From: Hymenobacter ruricola
Lineage (GTDB): Bacteria > Bacteroidota > Bacteroidia > Cytophagales > Hymenobacteraceae
Direction of reading: 5' to 3'
Length of the DNA: 64,000 bases
Assembly: GCF_015694525.1 (NCBI RefSeq)
Contig: NZ_JADQDM010000004.1
Coordinates: 1 to 64,000 of the forward strand
The translations under genes and the position numbers were made by a program. Below the pieces are notes generated by a model. It saw only the letters and a list, made by a program, of their open reading frames with translations, did not search any database and was not told the origin of the DNA. Below, piece after piece: positions 15,295 to 24,326 of the stretch. Each line of letters opens with the position of its first letter. Positions within the stretch are counted from its first letter, which is position 1.

Positions 15295-18200
15295 TTACTG
15301 CACCACCAGCTTTTTGACGATGACGCCGGCGCTGGTGCGCAGGTGCAGCGTGTAAACACCAGTGGCCAGTTCGGCCAAGTCGAGGCGGTGCGCCGTAGCG
15401 CCCTGGGCAGGCAGCGTGAGCGTGCGCGCCACGCGGCCCAGCGCATCGACCAGCTCGGCCGCTACGGCCGTGCGGCCCAGGGTGGCCGGCAGCTCCACCG
15501 TCACCGCCGTGGACGCGGGGTTGGGGTAGAGGCCCACCTGGGCGGCGAGCGCGGCCGGGGCCGTGGCCAGCACGGCCTGCGGCGAGAACACCAGTTCGAA
15601 GCGGCCGGTGATGAGCGCCGCGGCGTTGCTCACCGTGAACGAATAGCTCGGCTGCTGGGCCAGGTCCACCACCGCCCCGGTCTGCAAGTCGCGCAGGTAC
15701 ACGGGCGTCGTGCTCAGGTTCCGCAGCTCGGCAGCGGCCAGCGTGTAGCTGCCGGCCGCGGGCACGCCCACGGCCAGCGGCACCACGCGTTGCGTGGCGG
15801 TGAGCGGGGCCAGGCCGTTGACGCACAGGCGCTGGGCGGCCGACAGGCTGCTGCTTAGGTTCAGCCCCGAGGGGTTGGCCAGCTTCTCGGCGTCGTAGGC
15901 GGCGTCGAAGCCGTCGGTGGCGGCGCCGTCAAAGTAGACGAAGGCGTCGTCGGCCGGGGCGCTGCCGGCGGCGGCGCGCAGGGTCAAGTGCGCGGCCGGG
16001 CGGGCGTCGGCCGGGCGCTGGAAGACGGGGGCGAAGGCGGAGTAGGTGGTCACGCGGTGGCTATTCTTGAAGGTGAGCGTGCCCGACGTTTGCCCCTGCG
16101 TGACGCGCACGAAGAAGCCGCGGCCCACCGGCAGCACGGGGCTGAGGTTGCCGAAGGTGCCGGCGAAGAAGCGGTAGGTGCCGCTGTAGGGGTTGCTCGG
16201 GTCGTCGCTGACGAAGGCGTAGATGGTCCCGTCCACGTTGGGGCGGTCGGTGGCGTCGACCAGGGTCCAGTCCAGGGGGCTGGGGTAGGGGTTGCCCACC
16301 AGGTGCAGGCCCGCGTCGTTGGCCGTGGCCCCGGCGTTGCGGGCCAGGGTCTGGCTCACGTCACCGTTGGTGAGCGCGCCGGTGAAGTTCCAGGTCTGGT
16401 TGGCGGCCAGGTTCACGGTGTAGCCCTTGCCCACGGCCAGCGGGTCGGTGAGGGCGCCGGGCGAGTACCAGCCCTTGTCGAAGGCGGACGCTGGGGTGGC
16501 GGCCGTGGCCAGGCGGGTCTGGTCGTAGCCGAACACCGTGGGGAACTGGGCCACGGTGTTGCCCACCGTGTTGTACTGCGGGTTCACCACCGGCGCGAAG
16601 CCGGCCGTGGCCAGGCTGGCCACCGTGGCGTTGCTCACGGGCGACGACACGTGGCGGTAGCCCCGGTTCGGGTTCTGGCTGGGGTCGATGTAGCGCTGCA
16701 CCGTTACGGTGCCTCCCACGGTGCTGTTAGCGCCGTTTTCTACCAAGGCCGTGCCCGTGGCGTCGCTCAGCAGCGTGAGGCTGCCGCCGGTGCCCTGGCT
16801 CGTGGTAGAGTTGTTGTACACGCCCAGCTTGCGGCGCACCTGCACGGGCACCTGCATGGTGAGGTTGTCAAACGAGCCCTGCTCGCCTACGGTCAGGGTT
16901 TGGAACGTGACGCCGGCCGTGCCGTTGAGCAAGTGGACGGTGCCAACCGACAGGCCGAAGCCGATTTCGCTGGTGGCGTTCAGGGCGAAGGTGGCCCCGT
17001 TGTTGGTCAGGTTGCCGGTGAGGTAGATTTCGCTGCCCGGGCCTTGGGTGAAGGTGCTGCCGCTGCCCAGCAGCAGGTTGCTGGTGGTGCCGCTGCCCAA
17101 GCTGCCCACGCCGAGCGTGGCGTTGGCGGCCAGCGTGAGGCGGGCCCCGGCGGCCACCGTGAGGTTGCGCGAGCCTTGGGCGCCGCTCACCACCGGCTGG
17201 TTGGCGGGGGCGGCCGGAATGGTCACGTCGAGGCCGGTGGTGGGCACCACGGCGGGGCTCCAGTTGCCGGCCGTGGCCCAGTCGGTGCTCACGGCGCCGG
17301 TCCAGGTCACGGCCGTGGTGGCCGTCACGGTGAAGACGGGGCCGTTGTAGCGGGGCAGGGTGGCTGCGCTCAAACTCGCCGGGCCGGTGCCGGCGCCGGT
17401 GGGCACGGCCACCGTGGCCGTCAGGTCGGAAGCGGGCGTGGTGAAGCCGGTGGTGCCCGTGCCATTGAAGGCGAAGCCCGTGGCATCGGTCAGGTTGGTG
17501 CCCGTGATGGTCACGGCCGTGCCCACGGGGCCGCTGGCGGGCGTGATGCCCGTGATGGTGGCGAAGCTGCGCACCCAATTGCTGGCCGTGCCCGTCAGGG
17601 CAAAGTTGGTGAGCGTGCCCGTGGTGCCATTGCCGCTCTGGTCGCTCAGGCTCGTCAGGCCCGTGTTGGTGCCCCCGGCCACGCCTTGGTCGAAGTTGGC
17701 GTAGTACTTCTGGCTGGCCGGTACCGCCGCCGCGCCGCTGGCGCTCAGCATGTCGGCTTGCACCTGTGCCAGGGTCAGGGGGGTGTTGTAGATGCGCACC
17801 TCGTCCAGGCGGCCATTCAGCACCTGGCCGTAGGTGGCCGAGCGGCCCAGCTGCAACTGGCTGTTGGCTGTGGCCGGCCCGGCGTTTTGCGTGCCCGACA
17901 CGTCCACCCCGTCCAGGTAGAGGCGCAGGCTGGTGCCGTCCCAGGTGGCGGCCAGGTGGTGCCAGCGGCCGGCCGTCAGGTTGGTGGTGCCGTACATATA
18001 GGTGTGGGCCGAGTTGCCGACGCCCTGAGGCCAGACTTCGATGTAGGGCTGGCCGCTGAAGATGGTCAGCGAATAGTCGCCGTCTTTGCGAATCACCGAG
18101 TTGGTTCGGGAAGTCGAGCCGACGTTGACCCAGGCTTCAAAAGTGCCGCCGCTTAGGCCTAGGTTGCTGAGGCTGGCAGGTGAGCCCAGGGCTACAAAGT

Positions 18201-18906
18201 CGTCGAGGCCATCGAAGGCCAGGGCGTTGTTGGTAGCCGCCCCCACCACGAAGGCGATGCCGTTGCTGGTGCCCAGGGGCGTGGTCACCGTCACATCGCC
18301 GGAGGTGGCGCCGGTGGGCACGGTGGCCGTCACGGTGGTAGCGTTCACCACGGCAAAGGTGGTGGCGGCCGTGCCGTTGAAGCTCACGCCGGTAGCCCCC
18401 GTCAGGCCACTGCCCGTGAGCGTGACGCTGGTGCCCACCGGGCCGTTGCCGGGGCTCAGGCTGCCGAGATACGGGCCGTCGGCGGTGGTGAACTGTACGG
18501 CAGGCCCGTAAATGTACACACCGCTTCCGCTGGTCTGGGTGTTGCTGGCAGTGGCATAAGCCCGCACGTAGTACAGCTGGTTGGGTCGCAGGCCGGTCAC
18601 TACCTGCGAGAACGGCCCATCACCGGCACCCGCCATTGGTACCAACGTCGAGCCGGTATTCAAATCGGGGGTTGCAGAGGTGGTGCTGTACACCACCCCC
18701 CGCTCGAGGACATAAGAGCCGGAGCCGGCCGTAGCGGTGCCCCCCAGCCGGGCCGAGTTAAAAGTGATGTTGCTGGGCGTGTCGGTGGTGACGGTGGCGC
18801 AACTCGTGGCCAGGGCCAGCAGCGGCAGCAAGGCCAGCAGGCGCAGCTTGGTCAGAGCCGACAGCAGCTGCGCTCCCCAACCAGACGAAGAGGAAAAATG
18901 CTTCAT
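15295..18906 (-). CDS. Large T9SS surface protein with FN3-like, IPT/TIG and LamG domains, copy 2
   Basis: The protein has 1203 residues from the ATG at 18906. The N-terminus (hydrophobic LRLLALLPLLALATSC) contains a plausible lipobox with Cys near residue 36, unlike its paralogue, which has an ordinary signal peptide. An FN3-like domain follows (about 40-145, LRPNQLYYVRAYATAS), then IPT/TIG (about 150-230), LamG (NNALAFDGLDDFV, RWHHLAATWDG, DEVRIYN, about 235-405), a second IPT (about 450-525), a short VTWTGAVSTDWATAGNWSP motif also found in the gene at 58297, a beta-helix-like stretch, and the long shared C-terminal part (YRHVSSPV, LVGNPYPSPLDW). It ends in a type A T9SS domain (LYPNPASTAVTVELP). 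It is paired with the PID-CTERM gene downstream. LamG and IPT again suggest adhesion or glycan contact. Confidence 0.88.
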   Translation of the reverse strand: MKHFSSSSGWGAQLLSALTKLRLLALLPLLALATSCATVTTDTPSNITFNSARLGGTATAGSGSYVLERGVVYSTTSATPDLNTGSTLVPMAGAGDGPFSQVVTGLRPNQLYYVRAYATASNTQTSGSGVYIYGPAVQFTTADGPYLGSLSPGNGPVGTSVTLTGSGLTGATGVSFNGTAATTFAVVNATTVTATVPTGATSGDVTVTTPLGTSNGIAFVVGAATNNALAFDGLDDFVALGSPASLSNLGLSGGTFEAWVNVGSTSRTNSVIRKDGDYSLTIFSGQPYIEVWPQGVGNSAHTYMYGTTNLTAGRWHHLAATWDGTSLRLYLDGVDVSGTQNAGPATANSQLQLGRSATYGQVLNGRLDEVRIYNTPLTLAQVQADMLSASGAAAVPASQKYYANFDQGVAGGTNTGLTSLSDQSGNGTTGTLTNFALTGTASNWVRSFATITGITPASGPVGTAVTITGTNLTDATGFAFNGTGTTGFTTPASDLTATVAVPTGAGTGPASLSAATLPRYNGPVFTVTATTAVTWTGAVSTDWATAGNWSPAVVPTTGLDVTIPAAPANQPVVSGAQGSRNLTVAAGARLTLAANATLGVGSLGSGTTSNLLLGSGSTFTQGPGSEIYLTGNLTNNGATFALNATSEIGFGLSVGTVHLLNGTAGVTFQTLTVGEQGSFDNLTMQVPVQVRRKLGVYNNSTTSQGTGGSLTLLSDATGTALVENGANSTVGGTVTVQRYIDPSQNPNRGYRHVSSPVSNATVASLATAGFAPVVNPQYNTVGNTVAQFPTVFGYDQTRLATAATPASAFDKGWYSPGALTDPLAVGKGYTVNLAANQTWNFTGALTNGDVSQTLARNAGATANDAGLHLVGNPYPSPLDWTLVDATDRPNVDGTIYAFVSDDPSNPYSGTYRFFAGTFGNLSPVLPVGRGFFVRVTQGQTSGTLTFKNSHRVTTYSAFAPVFQRPADARPAAHLTLRAAAGSAPADDAFVYFDGAATDGFDAAYDAEKLANPSGLNLSSSLSAAQRLCVNGLAPLTATQRVVPLAVGVPAAGSYTLAAAELRNLSTTPVYLRDLQTGAVVDLAQQPSYSFTVSNAAALITGRFELVFSPQAVLATAPAALAAQVGLYPNPASTAVTVELPATLGRTAVAAELVDALGRVARTLTLPAQGATAHRLDLAELATGVYTLHLRTSAGVIVKKLVVQ

Positions 18907-18939
18907 GCGAAATAAAAGGAATGAAATAAAGGATGCTAA

Positions 18940-19016
18940 ATGCCGCACACCCGCGCGGCCCGGCAAAGGTCGGCCGCTAAATTTCCTTATGGTATGACAT
19001 GAACATGTTTATTTTC
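18940..19016 (-). promoter_or_regulatory. Conserved 77-bp leader block, copy 2
   Basis: The block mirrors 13131-13207: the CCCGCGCGGCCCGG part is at 18950-18963 and AACATGTTTATTTTC at 19002-19016. AACATGTT is a perfect palindrome here. A weak -7 match, GACCTTTG, is read on the minus strand at 18965-18972. Preserved spacing between the two copies supports a regulatory role for the gene at 18906. Confidence 0.5.
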
Positions 19017-19110
19017 AAGAAAATTGGGTAGCGCCCGGTTAACAGGGATTCCCCCGCCGGGTCCCACCAGGCGCTGGTGCCGGCGCGGCTCCTCCGCGGT
19101 AGGGGGGGGC

Positions 19111-19687
19111 GTGTTCACCCCGCTCATCGCCCACCTCACCGCCCGCCACACCGCCCTGTTCGGCGCGCAGGCGGCCGCCGATGCCGGCACCAGCCAGCGC
19201 CGCACCGCCGCCCAGCAGCTGGGAGGCGCCCTGGCCGACTTGCAGCACCAGCTCGACGAAGACAAGGCGCTGCTCAATTACAAGACCAAGCAAACGCCCG
19301 CCATCCAGCAAGCCTCCTTCCCCCAACGGCCGCCAGAAGCACGCCCAGGCCACCCTGCTCACCGCCGAGCTGCTGCTGGAGCGCGCCGCCAACGCCGCCA
19401 CCACCCACGCCGCCGCGCTGGGCGCCGACTTCGACGCCGCCCGCTACACCGGCTTCCCGGCCGCTTTCCTGGCCGGCCGCAAAGGCACCGGCGAGGGCGA
19501 CCAGCAAACTGCCAAGGCCCGCGCCGCGGTCCAGCACCACCGCGACGACCTCACCCACCGCATCACCGACGCCGTGAAGCTGGTGGCCGCCCAGTTCCCG
19601 CGCGACGAAGCCCGCGCCGCCGCCTACTTCCCGGTGGGCCTGCTGCAAGCCCCGGAAGCGGCGGCCCCGGCCACGAAGGCCGCCTAG
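19111..19687 (+). pseudogene. Truncated, frameshifted paralogue of the helical protein
   Basis: Aligned to the intact gene at 13566-14270, this copy starts at about residue 47 (FTPLIAHLTARHTALFGA against FDPLIKDLTTHYESLFGS), so the first ~46 codons are missing. At 19320-19324 a run of five C shifts the frame: removing one C would join SFP to NGRQKHAQATLL, matching FFPTNRTEYVDATLL. After the shift the frame runs cleanly to the stop at 19685-19687. Only a GTG is available as a start. A sequencing error in the C-run could explain the shift but not the missing N-terminus. Confidence 0.8.
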
Positions 19688-19703
19688 TTGCCCGCCACCT
19701 CCA

Positions 19704-19742
19704 TTAAAAAGCCCCTGCCGGACATCCGACAGGGGCTTTTTC
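19704..19742. terminator. Bidirectional terminator between helical pseudogene and FG-GAP gene
   Basis: ATTAAAAAGCCCCTGCCGGA pairs with TCCGACAGGGGCTTTTTCAT (one bulge or mismatch). T-runs are present in both directions, serving the convergent genes. Confidence 0.8.
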
Positions 19743-19761
19743 ATCTGGGCAAGGCACTCTG

Positions 19762-21207
19762 TTACTGCACCGCCACGCGCTTGGCCAGCACGGCCTCGCC
19801 GCTGTACAGGCGCAGCGTGTACACGCCCGGCGTCAGCCCGGCCGTCTCGACTTGAAAGTGGGCGCCGGCCGCGGCGGGGCGGCGCACCACCTGGCCCAGG
19901 GCGTTCAGCAGCGCGGCTTGCGTGGGCTGGAAGCTGGCCGGCAGCTGCACCGTGAAGGCCTCGTGGGCGGGGTTGGGGGCGAGGGAAACCTCAGCGGCGG
20001 TGGGGCGGGTGGTGGCCAGCGGGGTGAAGGTGCCGGTGTTGAGGAAGACGCCTACCGTGTTGGAGCCGGAGTTGGCGGTAATCATGTCCAAGCGGCCGTC
20101 GCCGTTCACATCCGCCAGGGCAATGTCGTGCGGCACGCTGCCGGCGCCGGTACTATAAAGCACGGGGGCCGCAAAGCTGCCGCCGGCCTGGCCCATGAGC
20201 ACTGAGGCAGCGTCGTTGCCACTATGGGCCAGGACAATGTCGAGGCGGCCGTCGCCGTTTACATCGCCCAGCGCGATGCCCAAGGGATAGCTACCAGACA
20301 CCGCCGGATAGGTATTGACGGTAGCAAAGCTGCCGCCCGCCTGGCCCAGTAGCACGGCAGTTTCGCCCATGTTGATGATGCTGGCTACGATGTCGCTCCG
20401 GTTGTCGCCATTCACATCACCCAGAGCAATGCTGTTGGGTACCTTCACGCCCCCTATAGACCCCATTGAATAGCGGCTAACGGCGAAGAAACCACCGCCA
20501 GGCTGCGCCAGTAGCACTGCGGCCGCGCCGCTATTATTGTTGCCGACTACGATGTCCAGTCGCCCGTCGTCGTCCACATCCCCCAAGGCCACACAACTGG
20601 CGTTGCTGTCGGGCCCGGTGGTGTAGGTGCTCACGGCGGCGAAGCCCCCGCCGGCTTGGCCCAGCAGCACATCCACCCCATCGGTCAGGTCATCGGCCAG
20701 CACGATATCGAGGCGGCCATCGGCGTTCACATCCCCCAGGGCTACGTCGTTGGGGTGGCTCGTTGGGCCCGTCGAATAGCTGCTTAGCGGCCCGAAGCCA
20801 CCCCCGGGTTGCCCCAGCAGCACGCCCACGTTGCGCAGAATCATATTGGGCATGACAATGTCAAGCACGCCGTCCCCATTCACATCCCCGACGGCCACTT
20901 TCCAGGGCCGCCCACCCGCGCCGGTGGAATAGGTGCTGACGGAGGCAAAGCTGCCGCCCGCTTGCCCCAACAAGACGCCCGCCGTCCCAATCGCATAATT
21001 GGCCGTTACGATGTCAGGTCGGCCGTCCCCATTCATGTCGCCCATTGCCACGCCAACCGGCTGGCTGCCCGCGCCGGTCGGGTAAAGGCTTACCGGCCCA
21101 AAAATCTGGCCCCAGGCCGCCGGCCCAACTGCGACCAATGCCAGCAGCAGCGCCCCGCGTCTATAGTTTGAGAAACGATTCGTGGTGGAAGTAAAAAATT
21201 GTTCCAT
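19762..21207 (-). CDS. FG-GAP/VCBS repeat protein with T9SS type A domain
   Basis: The protein has 481 residues from the ATG at 21207; 28 further open codons upstream lack signal-peptide character. A signal peptide ([16 protein letters not shown]) ends near residue 35. Seven FG-GAP/VCBS units follow (about 37-400), each with the calcium-binding-like core DxNxDxxxDIV (for example [28 protein letters not shown]), as in beta-propeller integrin-like folds. The end is a type A T9SS domain ([16 protein letters not shown] ... [10 protein letters not shown]). The protein should sit on or leave the cell surface and bind calcium in its propeller; the ligand is unknown. A shortened relative is at 14345-14832. 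The nearest gene upstream is the thiolase gene on the same strand, 124 bp away. Confidence 0.88.
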   Translation of the reverse strand: MEQFFTSTTNRFSNYRRGALLLALVAVGPAAWGQIFGPVSLYPTGAGSQPVGVAMGDMNGDGRPDIVTANYAIGTAGVLLGQAGGSFASVSTYSTGAGGRPWKVAVGDVNGDGVLDIVMPNMILRNVGVLLGQPGGGFGPLSSYSTGPTSHPNDVALGDVNADGRLDIVLADDLTDGVDVLLGQAGGGFAAVSTYTTGPDSNASCVALGDVDDDGRLDIVVGNNNSGAAAVLLAQPGGGFFAVSRYSMGSIGGVKVPNSIALGDVNGDNRSDIVASIINMGETAVLLGQAGGSFATVNTYPAVSGSYPLGIALGDVNGDGRLDIVLAHSGNDAASVLMGQAGGSFAAPVLYSTGAGSVPHDIALADVNGDGRLDMITANSGSNTVGVFLNTGTFTPLATTRPTAAEVSLAPNPAHEAFTVQLPASFQPTQAALLNALGQVVRRPAAAGAHFQVETAGLTPGVYTLRLYSGEAVLAKRVAVQ

Positions 21208-21273
21208 GCGGGAAGGTGAAAAGAGGTGGGTAGGTAATGCAAGGTAAGCAATTTTGCCAACGACAGAAGCCCG

Positions 21274-21311
21274 TCCCAACAAGCATTGCACTTGCCGGAA
21301 CGGGCTTCCAT
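21274..21311 (-). terminator. Possible weak terminator after the thiolase gene
   Basis: GAAGCCCGT and ACGGGCTTC form a stem 21-58 bp past the thiolase stop on the minus strand. No T-run follows, so termination is uncertain. Confidence 0.35.
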
Positions 21312-21331
21312 TCTTTTAGCATCTAGGCGAC

Positions 21332-22537
21332 CTACAGCTTCTCGTAAATGACGGCGGCGCCCTGGCCCACGCCCACGCACATGGTGGCCAGGCCGTAGCG
21401 CATGCCCTCGCCGCGGCGGTGCATCTCGTGCAGCAGCGTGGCCGTGATGCGAGCGCCCGAGCTGCCCAGCGGGTGGCCCAGGGCAATGCTGCCGCCGTTC
21501 ACGTTCACCTTGGCCGGGTCCAGGCCCAGCTCGCGGATGCAGGCAATGCTCTGGGCCGCGAAGGCTTCGTTGAGCTCAATCAGGTCAATGTCGTTGATGG
21601 TGAGGCCGGCTCGCTGCAACACCTTTTGGGTGGCCGGAATAGGGCCCAGGCCCATCACGGCGGGGTCCACGCCCGCCACGGCCGAGGCCACCACCCGCGC
21701 CAGCGGCTTGAGGTTGTAGCGTTGCAGGGCGTCCTCGTTCACCAGCAGCACCGCCGCGGCGCCGTCGTTGATGCCCGCCGAGTTGCCGGCCGTCACCGTG
21801 CCGCCCTCGGGCTGGAAAGCGGGCTTGAGCGTGGCCAGCTTCTCCAGGGAAGAAAAGCGCGGCTGCTCGTCGGCGTCAAACAAGGCCGTGTCGCCCTTGG
21901 GCTGCGGAATGAACACCGGCACAATCTCCTTGCGGAAGCGGCCTTTCTCAAACGCCCGGGCGTAGCGGCGCTGGCTCTCGAAGGCAAAGGCGTCCTGTTC
22001 CTCGCGGGTGATGCCGTACTGCTTGGCCACGTTCTCGGCCGTCTGGCCCATGGCGAAGGGGTAGTGCAGCTTGCTCAGTTTGGGGTTCACGAAGCGCCAG
22101 CCCAACGTGGTGTCGTGGGCCGTGAGCTCGCGCCCGAAGGCCGACTCCGACTTGGCCATCACAAACGGCGCGCGGGTCATGCTCTCGGCCCCGCCGGCCA
22201 GGTACACGTCGCCCTCGCCGCACTTGATGGCGCGGGCTGCGTCCATGATGCTTTGCAGGCCGGAGGCGCACAGGCGGTTCACGGTGTTGCCGGGCACGGT
22301 GATGGGCAGGCCGGCCAGCAGCGCCGCCATGCGGGCCACGTTGCGGTTGTCTTCCCCGGCCTGGTTGGCGGCGCCGATGATGACGTCCTCCACGGCGGCT
22401 TTGTCAACGGAGGGGTTGCGGCGCAGGAGCTCGCGGAGCACGTGGGCGGCCAAATCGTCGGGGCGGACGCTGCTCAGCGCGCCCGCAAATTTTCCAATCG
22501 GGGTACGCACCGCGTCCACGACATATGCAGTTGGCAT
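21332..22537 (-). CDS. Acetyl-CoA acyltransferase (thiolase family)
   Basis: This 401-residue cytosolic enzyme cleaves 3-oxoacyl-CoA with CoA, or condenses two acyl-CoA units. It begins [20 protein letters not shown]. The acylated Cys is in [10 protein letters not shown] near residue 90, the catalytic His in [13 protein letters not shown] near 353, and the second Cys in [12 protein letters not shown] near 385. [18 protein letters not shown] wording near residue 20 and NRLCxSGLQ resemble 3-oxoadipyl-CoA thiolases (PcaF/PaaJ), but substrate cannot be settled by sequence alone; fatty acid degradation is equally possible. The length is normal for the family. It is a single gene, divergent from DUF4293. 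Confidence 0.9.
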   Translation of the reverse strand: MPTAYVVDAVRTPIGKFAGALSSVRPDDLAAHVLRELLRRNPSVDKAAVEDVIIGAANQAGEDNRNVARMAALLAGLPITVPGNTVNRLCASGLQSIMDAARAIKCGEGDVYLAGGAESMTRAPFVMAKSESAFGRELTAHDTTLGWRFVNPKLSKLHYPFAMGQTAENVAKQYGITREEQDAFAFESQRRYARAFEKGRFRKEIVPVFIPQPKGDTALFDADEQPRFSSLEKLATLKPAFQPEGGTVTAGNSAGINDGAAAVLLVNEDALQRYNLKPLARVVASAVAGVDPAVMGLGPIPATQKVLQRAGLTINDIDLIELNEAFAAQSIACIRELGLDPAKVNVNGGSIALGHPLGSSGARITATLLHEMHRRGEGMRYGLATMCVGVGQGAAVIYEKL

Positions 22538-22578
22538 TATCAGAAGGTGTCAATGGCGGCGCAAGCGCCGGATGGGAC

Positions 22579-22586
22579 TAAATTTG
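22579..22586 (+). promoter_or_regulatory. -7 element for the DUF4293 gene
   Basis: TAAATTTG matches the Bacteroidota consensus TAnnTTTG exactly and lies 45 bp before the ATG at 22631. A TTG -33 box at 19-21 bp is not evident. Confidence 0.5.
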
Positions 22587-22630
22587 TGGCCCCGGCACAA
22601 GCCCGGGCCTCTTTCTACACTACAACAAAG

Positions 22631-23104
22631 ATGATACAAAGAATCCAAAGCGTGTTTTTGCTGTTGCTGGCGTTGGCCATGCTCAGCGTGTTGGCGTTGC
22701 CGCTGTGGCACAAAATTGATGGCCTCACCCACCAGGAGCTCACGCTCACCGCTTTCGGCTTCCAGCCCAAAGGATTGGAATTGCCCGCCGGCACCGGCCC
22801 CGTGTGGCTGATTGGCGCGCTGGCCGCCGCCTCGGCCGCCGTGGCCGTCTACGAGATTTTTCAGTTTAAAACCCGCGGCAAGCAGCTGCTGCTGGGCTCC
22901 GTCAACCTGCTGCTCATCGTGGCCACGCTGGGCGCCATGTTCTACTTCTCCAACAAAGGCGAGCAATTGCTCAACCTCAAGCTCGAAGGCCAGTTCCTGG
23001 CCGGCTTTTACTTGCCCACGCTGGCCCTGCTCCTGAATTTGCTGGCCAACCGCTTCATCCGCCGCGACGAGCAGCTCGTGCGCAGCATGGACCGCCTGCG
23101 GTAA
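22631..23104 (+). CDS. DUF4293 family membrane protein
   Basis: The 157-residue protein begins MIQRIQSVFLLLLALAMLSV, the family's usual start, and has four hydrophobic segments (about 6-26, 58-78, 88-107, 122-142), so it is an inner-membrane protein. DUF4293 is restricted to Bacteroidota and its function is unknown; it is often near the transcription terminator gene rho, which is not seen here. The ATG at 22631 is chosen because the open frame before it is antisense to the thiolase gene. A -7 element and a shared downstream terminator suggest a single-gene transcript. Confidence 0.88.
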   Translation: MIQRIQSVFLLLLALAMLSVLALPLWHKIDGLTHQELTLTAFGFQPKGLELPAGTGPVWLIGALAAASAAVAVYEIFQFKTRGKQLLLGSVNLLLIVATLGAMFYFSNKGEQLLNLKLEGQFLAGFYLPTLALLLNLLANRFIRRDEQLVRSMDRLR

Positions 23105-23122
23105 GCTACCGAAAGACCCAGT

Positions 23123-23159
23123 AAAAAGGCCACTGTGACTATCACAGCGGCCTTTTTTA
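23123..23159. terminator. Bidirectional terminator between DUF4293 and DUF4476 genes
   Basis: AAAAAGGCC(A/G)CTGTGA and TCACAG(C)GGCCTTTTTT pair with one bulge; both sides end in T-runs for their direction. It lies between convergent genes. Confidence 0.85.
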
Positions 23160-23178
23160 TTTAATAAAAACGTAAAGC

Positions 23179-24087
23179 CTAGCGTTGCGGCGCCGTGCCA
23201 ACGGCCTGCTGCACTTCCTCCACGCTGGCGTCGAAATCGAAGGCATCGTACACGTGGTAGAAATTCTGCTGGTCCACCACGTGGGAGTAGGCATACTTGG
23301 CAAACTCTACCCGCGAAGCCTCAAACTCGAAGCTGCGCAGCAAGCGCTTCAAATCATCGGCCTGAATGCTGGTTTGAGCCAGCGCCTCTTTGGCCGTGCT
23401 CAGCTTGCTGGCCTCAAACGGCCGCTGCTTCACCGACTGCATGATGGCGTCCACGTCCTGCGGAGGCAGCACGCGCAGGCTGCTGGTGGCCGTGCCGGGG
23501 TAATAGCCGCCGGAGTTGGGGTTGCCCGGGGCGTTATTGTAGCCGCCGCCTACCGGACCGTTGGGGTCGTTGCCATATCCGTTAGGGTTGGCATTGGGGT
23601 AGTTGCTGCCGTTGCCGTAGCCACCGTTGGGGTCATAGGGCGTGGGGCTGTTGTAGCTGCCGTTGCCGCCGTAGCCGGGCGCAGCGTTGTAGCCGTTGTT
23701 ATAACCGTAGCCGCGCCCGCCGCCGTAGGCTGGCCCGTACAGCGCCACCGCGCCCACCTGCCGCAAATCGAGGGGCCGGCCGGGCCGGGCAATCAGCACA
23801 AACGAGGTTTCCAGGCCCGGCTGCAGCCACACGCGGCTCCGGAAGCGCACCGCCCGTCCGTAACCGGTGGGCAGCGTAAAATCGGCCCAGTGCTGGCCGG
23901 GCGCCAGCTGGTCGACGTGTACCTGCCGGGCGCCGCCGCGCGTCAGCAAGCGCCCATCCAGCACCAAGTCGAACCGCACGCCGCGCTCCGAAGTGAAGTT
24001 GACGTTGGCCGGCGCGGGCGGATAAGCCAGCGCGGGGGCCACCGCCGAAAAGAAGCTGGCAATGGCGAGGAGTAAGAGCTTTTTCAT
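23179..24087 (-). CDS. DUF4476 domain protein with Gly/Tyr/Asn-rich middle
   Basis: The protein has 302 residues. Residues 1-21 are a signal peptide (MKKLLLLAIASFFSAVAPAL). Residues 22-115 form a beta-rich domain with FTSERGVRFDLVLDGRLL. Residues about 118-205 are a low-complexity Gly/Tyr/Asn/Pro tract (YGGGRGYGYNNGYN and similar). Residues about 208-298 are DUF4476 (LPPQDVDAIMQSVKQRPFEA, AKYAYSHVVDQQNFYHVYDA), a helical domain widespread in Bacteroidota with unknown function. The protein is probably periplasmic or outer-membrane associated. The low-complexity tract may be a flexible linker. It is a single gene between a terminator and an inverted repeat. Confidence 0.85.
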   Translation of the reverse strand: MKKLLLLAIASFFSAVAPALAYPPAPANVNFTSERGVRFDLVLDGRLLTRGGARQVHVDQLAPGQHWADFTLPTGYGRAVRFRSRVWLQPGLETSFVLIARPGRPLDLRQVGAVALYGPAYGGGRGYGYNNGYNAAPGYGGNGSYNSPTPYDPNGGYGNGSNYPNANPNGYGNDPNGPVGGGYNNAPGNPNSGGYYPGTATSSLRVLPPQDVDAIMQSVKQRPFEASKLSTAKEALAQTSIQADDLKRLLRSFEFEASRVEFAKYAYSHVVDQQNFYHVYDAFDFDASVEEVQQAVGTAPQR

Positions 24088-24171
24088 GGCTTTTGCAGAA
24101 AAGGTTCCGCCATACGGTCGGCGGGTAATTCGCTATTTTCAAAAGGTGTGCCATGTTTGATGCAATACTGA

Positions 24172-24260
24172 GTAGGGTGCGGGGCTTGCCCCCGCCCGTC
24201 GTTGAACGAACCATAAACGAGTCGTTCAGCGACGGGCGGGAGCAAGCCCCGTACCCTACA
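24172..24260. repeat. Palindromic intergenic repeat, GTAGGGTGCGGGGCTTGC type
   Basis: A left arm at 24173-24209 and a right arm at 24222-24260 are inverted repeats of about 37 bp with a few mismatches and a 12-bp loop. It lies between the DUF4476 gene and the terminator of the OmpA gene and encodes nothing. Such elements resemble REP/MITE-like repeats. Confidence 0.85.
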
Positions 24261-24269
24261 TTTTAACAC

Positions 24270-24306
24270 AAAAAAGCCCCCGCAACCGAAGCTGCGGGGG
24301 CTTTTC
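24270..24306 (-). terminator. Terminator of the OmpA-family gene
   Basis: On the minus strand AAAAGCCCCCGCAGC, a short loop and GTTGCGGGGGCTTTTTTG form a strong stem with a T-run, 21 bp after the stop at 24327. Confidence 0.85.
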
Positions 24307-24326
24307 AAGCAAGCGAAACGCTGAGG

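Noticed and set aside
15988..18156. 722-codon plus-strand open frame
   Set aside because: It is antisense to the large T9SS gene at 15295-18906; its translation is Gly/Val/Arg/His-rich with no domain, as expected for the shadow frame of a GC-rich gene.
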